A stretch of 64,000 bases of DNA from Branchipolynoe longqiensis (taxonomy: Eukaryota; Annelida; Polychaeta; Phyllodocida; Polynoidae). The position numbers were made by a program, and so were the translations under genes. The notes below the pieces were generated by a model. The model had not been told where the DNA came from, searched no databases, and saw nothing but the letters and a program-made list of their open reading frames with translations. Where the stretch lies: NCBI GenBank assembly GCA_030323885.1, contig CM059196.1, positions 45,014,883 through 45,078,882 on the forward strand, given 5' to 3'. Shown piece by piece: positions 61,661 to 64,000 of this stretch (its first letter is position 1; the number at the start of each line of letters is the position of its first letter).

Positions 61661-61998
61661 TGCCTGAATGAGGTGATTATCCGTCTCCCAATTTGGTAGA
61701 CCATGGGATTCGAATCCATAAGTTTGAACCCTGGTCGAATCAAACCAATGACTTACATATGTATACTTGTTGCTACCTAGCCAGGTGCTCTGCATTATTA
61801 GGATAGGGGAATGACTGGTTGGCTCAGTGTCAGGATAATGTGACTAAGTTGGATAGTGGGTCATGGTGCTGGCAGCCTGGGCTCCCAGTGGGTCAGCACT
61901 ATAAAGGTGCCATGAGTGTGCACTGTCATAAGTCAATACCCGTCCTGATATAACCTTAGATGTTACGAGGACGTAAAGCTCCAACATCTAACCAACCA
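61661..61998 (+). mobile_element. SINE-1 copy, right arm of an inverted pair
   Basis: Head to head with the previous copy: GCCTGAATGAGGTGATTATC to GACGTAAAGCTCCAACATC. Together the pair can form a ~600-bp imperfect hairpin. Confidence 0.85.
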
Positions 61999-62077
61999 TC
62001 CGTACAAAAAGCCTGCGCCCTACACATTGGGCCACTGCGTCCGGTGGGCAAAAATGGTTGTAACCAAATCAGTGTTA

Positions 62078-63158
62078 AGGCTGCATTCCATATACGCGTA
62101 ATGCGTAATGCGAATGCGAATGCGAATGCGACAAAAAATCGAAATGCCTTGAAACCTATGAGCTACATTCCATACACGCGTAATGCGTAATGCGAATGCA
62201 AATGCGTCAGAAATCCATTATCCTGATCGCTCCATCTCTGTCCATGTAGCGATCGGTGCGTAATGCCTAATGCGTAAAGGCGGTGCGAATAGAAAAGCAT
62301 TAGTCGCATTTGTCCATTGATATAAGGTTGGAGGAGGCGACTGATAATTACGGACAGCCGGGAGGAGGACGGTTGTAGAAGGGCGGTTGTAGAAGATAGG
62401 CAGCAAAGAGTCTTTTAAACATGTCTATACATGTATATTTATGTTCATATATGTATGTACATATATGTACATATATGTACATATATGTACATATATGTAT
62501 GTACATATATTATTGTACATATATAATTATATCTATGTATAAATATATGTACATATATTTGGGACGGTCCTAACATCCCTCTAAGCAAGCTAAACTGAGC
62601 TATGTTTGGACCGTCACATTCTTCATATTTCTCATGAAGACTGCTTCCTAACAGGTCCGCCGCATAAACCTACATGTTTGCACCGTCCCATTCTTCATAT
62701 TTCTCATGAAGACTGCTTCCTAACAGGTCCGCCGCATAAACCTACATGTTTGCACCGTCCCATTCTTCATATTTCTCGTGTCTCTGTGTGTGTGTGTGTG
62801 TGTGTCTCTGTGTATGTGTGTGTGTGTCTGTGTGTGTGTGTCTCTGTGTTGTGGTGTGGGTGTATGTGTGTGTGTGTGTGTCAGCCGGGACAAGGTGGTG
62901 CGAACAGAAAAGCATCAGTCGCATTTGTCCATTGATATAAGGCTGGAGGAGGCGACTGATAATTACGGTCTTCATGAGAAATATGAAGAATGGGACGGTT
63001 ACTGTTTCTGTGTGTGTGTACTTTTTATATACTTCACTGCATAACGCATAACGCATAGCGCAATATGCATTATGCGTATATGGAATGCTGGCATTCGCAT
63101 AACGCATAACGCGTAACGCATAACGCATTACGCATCACGCGTATATGGAATCCTAGCT
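62078..63158. mobile_element. M7: TWA-flanked composite word-repeat MITE (1081 bp)
   Basis: TTA at 62075-62077 and 63159-63161. Ends AGGCTGCATTCCATATACGC and GCGTATATGGAATCCTAGCT. Both flanks inside are packed with GCGTAATGCGAATGCG or its reverse. The centre holds a direct duplication (GAAAAGCATTAGTCGCATTT at 62291 and its match at ~62910), a 72-bp tandem repeat at 62602-62775, an inverted copy of part of it at ~62965, an (ATGTACAT)n run at 62420-62560 and a (GT)n run at 62780-62880. The short frames are artefacts. Confidence 0.8.
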
Positions 63159-63794
63159 TTAGTGAAGTACAGTCAAGAGCCATTACACTATTAGATAACA
63201 TGAGAACAGGACGACTCGTGTGTGGGGGGGGGGGGGGGGGGAATAACTAATGTCCCTACTTTCCTAATTTTGTTAAGACTGTTGGGTGAACTATTTGGTG
63301 AATTGTTGATTAACACGACCCGCCCCTGCTGACGTGATCTCTAATATATGACCTCTGACCTTGCACCTAACCCCGACAGGCCTGGCACGTGCGCCTGTAT
63401 CCGGCACACCCTTCCCGTGACCTACAGACGTCGGCGTGACCTTGGACGGCGCGTCTGAGCGTGTCCTGTGTTCCCGACAGCTTCCGCCTGTACCGCTCTA
63501 TTGAGTGTGTGTGTGGGGGGGGGGGGGGGGGGGTGGGGGGGGGGGGGGGGGGGGGGGGGGACAGGTGTCAGATGACTCGGGTCTCACGAATGATGAGGGT
63601 TATGTGGAGGCTCTGAGGGTGTTGGAGGGTGTGTGAGTGTGGGTGTGGGTGTGGTGTGGGTGTGTGGTGTGGGGGGGGGGGGGGTTTGGGGGTGTGGGAG
63701 AGTAGTGTGTGTGTGTGTCGGTGATTTGGTAGGTGTAGTGGTGTGTGTCGGTAGGTGTGTGTGTCGCGGGGGGGTAGTTGTGAAGGTTTGGATG
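63159..63794. other. Poly-G runs and GT-rich DNA, no gene
   Basis: G-runs at about 63223-63241 and 63517-63560 (about 44 G with one T), then (GT)n/GGTGTG sequence. Long G-runs are prone to assembly and read errors, so lengths are unreliable. Confidence 0.85.
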
Positions 63795-64000
63795 ATTGTT
63801 GGAGTTTTACGTCCTGGCAACATCTACGGTCATATCAGGATGAGTACCGACTTGTGACAGTGTGCACAGACCGTTGGCACCATGCCCCAATACCGCACTC
63901 AGTCACATTATCCGGAAACCGAGCCAAGCAGTCCTTGCCCTATCCTAATAATGTCGAGTGCCTGGCTAGGAAGCGAAAAGTATCAATTTGGTAAGTCATT
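63795..64000 (-). mobile_element. SINE-1 copy, cut by the window end
   Basis: TTGTTGGAGTTTTACGTCCTGG to AATTTGGTAAGTCATT. A ~45-bp internal segment around TATAGTGCTGCCCC is missing. Confidence 0.88.

Noticed and set aside
63223..63560. Telomere-like or functional G-quadruplex promoter from the poly-G runs
   Set aside because: They are pure G homopolymers, not a telomeric unit, and their length may be an assembly artefact.

Overview
This window is eukaryotic, intergenic and dominated by transposons. I find no host protein-coding gene I would defend. The sequence is built from tRNA-derived SINEs, many families of small inverted-repeat DNA elements (MITEs), LTR-retrotransposon pieces, a LINE fragment, minisatellites, and long polypyrimidine or poly-G tracts. 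A marine mollusc, perhaps a gastropod, is the best guess. Three things point there: a tRNA-head SINE beginning GCGGGACGTAGCTCAG and ending in TTAAATAAAACA (44.99 and 51.8 kb), (ATTG)n-flanked pieces resembling a repeat common in gastropods, and a Steamer/Mag-like Ty3/gypsy element with a tRNA-Leu-type primer site. The assignment rests on remembered resemblance and was not searched.

The only convincing coding sequence is one Ty3/gypsy retrotransposon at 27803-32588 on the minus strand. It has 138-bp LTRs differing at one base, a primer-binding site, a polypurine tract, and gag-protease-RT-RNase H-integrase in two overlapping frames. The frames are broken by one step at an A8 run. A 5'-truncated LINE 3' end lies at 17.9-18.4 kb, and a probable solo LTR at 54937-55822.

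The commonest repeat is a ~320-340 bp tRNA-derived SINE (called SINE-1 here), with about 38 copies or fragments in both orientations; the youngest have 11-12 bp target duplications. Other families are SINE-2 (Gln/Glu-like head, partly in a tandem array), a tRNA-Lys-like SINE, the molluscan GCGGGACG SINE, a TTAA-flanked MITE (about 13 copies), a pogo-like TA MITE, and a ~418-bp family with 9-bp target duplications (F9). There are also seven MITEs (M1-M7) flanked by TTA or TAA. Each M element's interior is saturated with degenerate copies of its own short word, and three of them carry a related central palindrome.

Layout: 0-14 kb, SINEs, MITEs and tandem duplications. 14-17 kb, G-rich and C-rich tandem repeats and a tandem pair of palindromes containing E2F-like sites. 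17-25 kb, LINE, SINE-2 array, F9. 25-34 kb, two MITE-split SINEs followed by a five-level nest (old SINE, younger SINE, F9, gypsy). 34-47 kb, mostly TTAA MITEs, including one copy inside another. 47.16-48.59 kb, a 29-bp minisatellite whose unit matches the interior of the neighbouring TTAA MITE. 54.6-56.8 kb, a second multilevel nest. 58.5-60.1 kb, polypurine tracts. 62-63.2 kb, M7, followed by poly-G runs. The window reads as a record of successive insertions whose order can be inferred from which element interrupts which.
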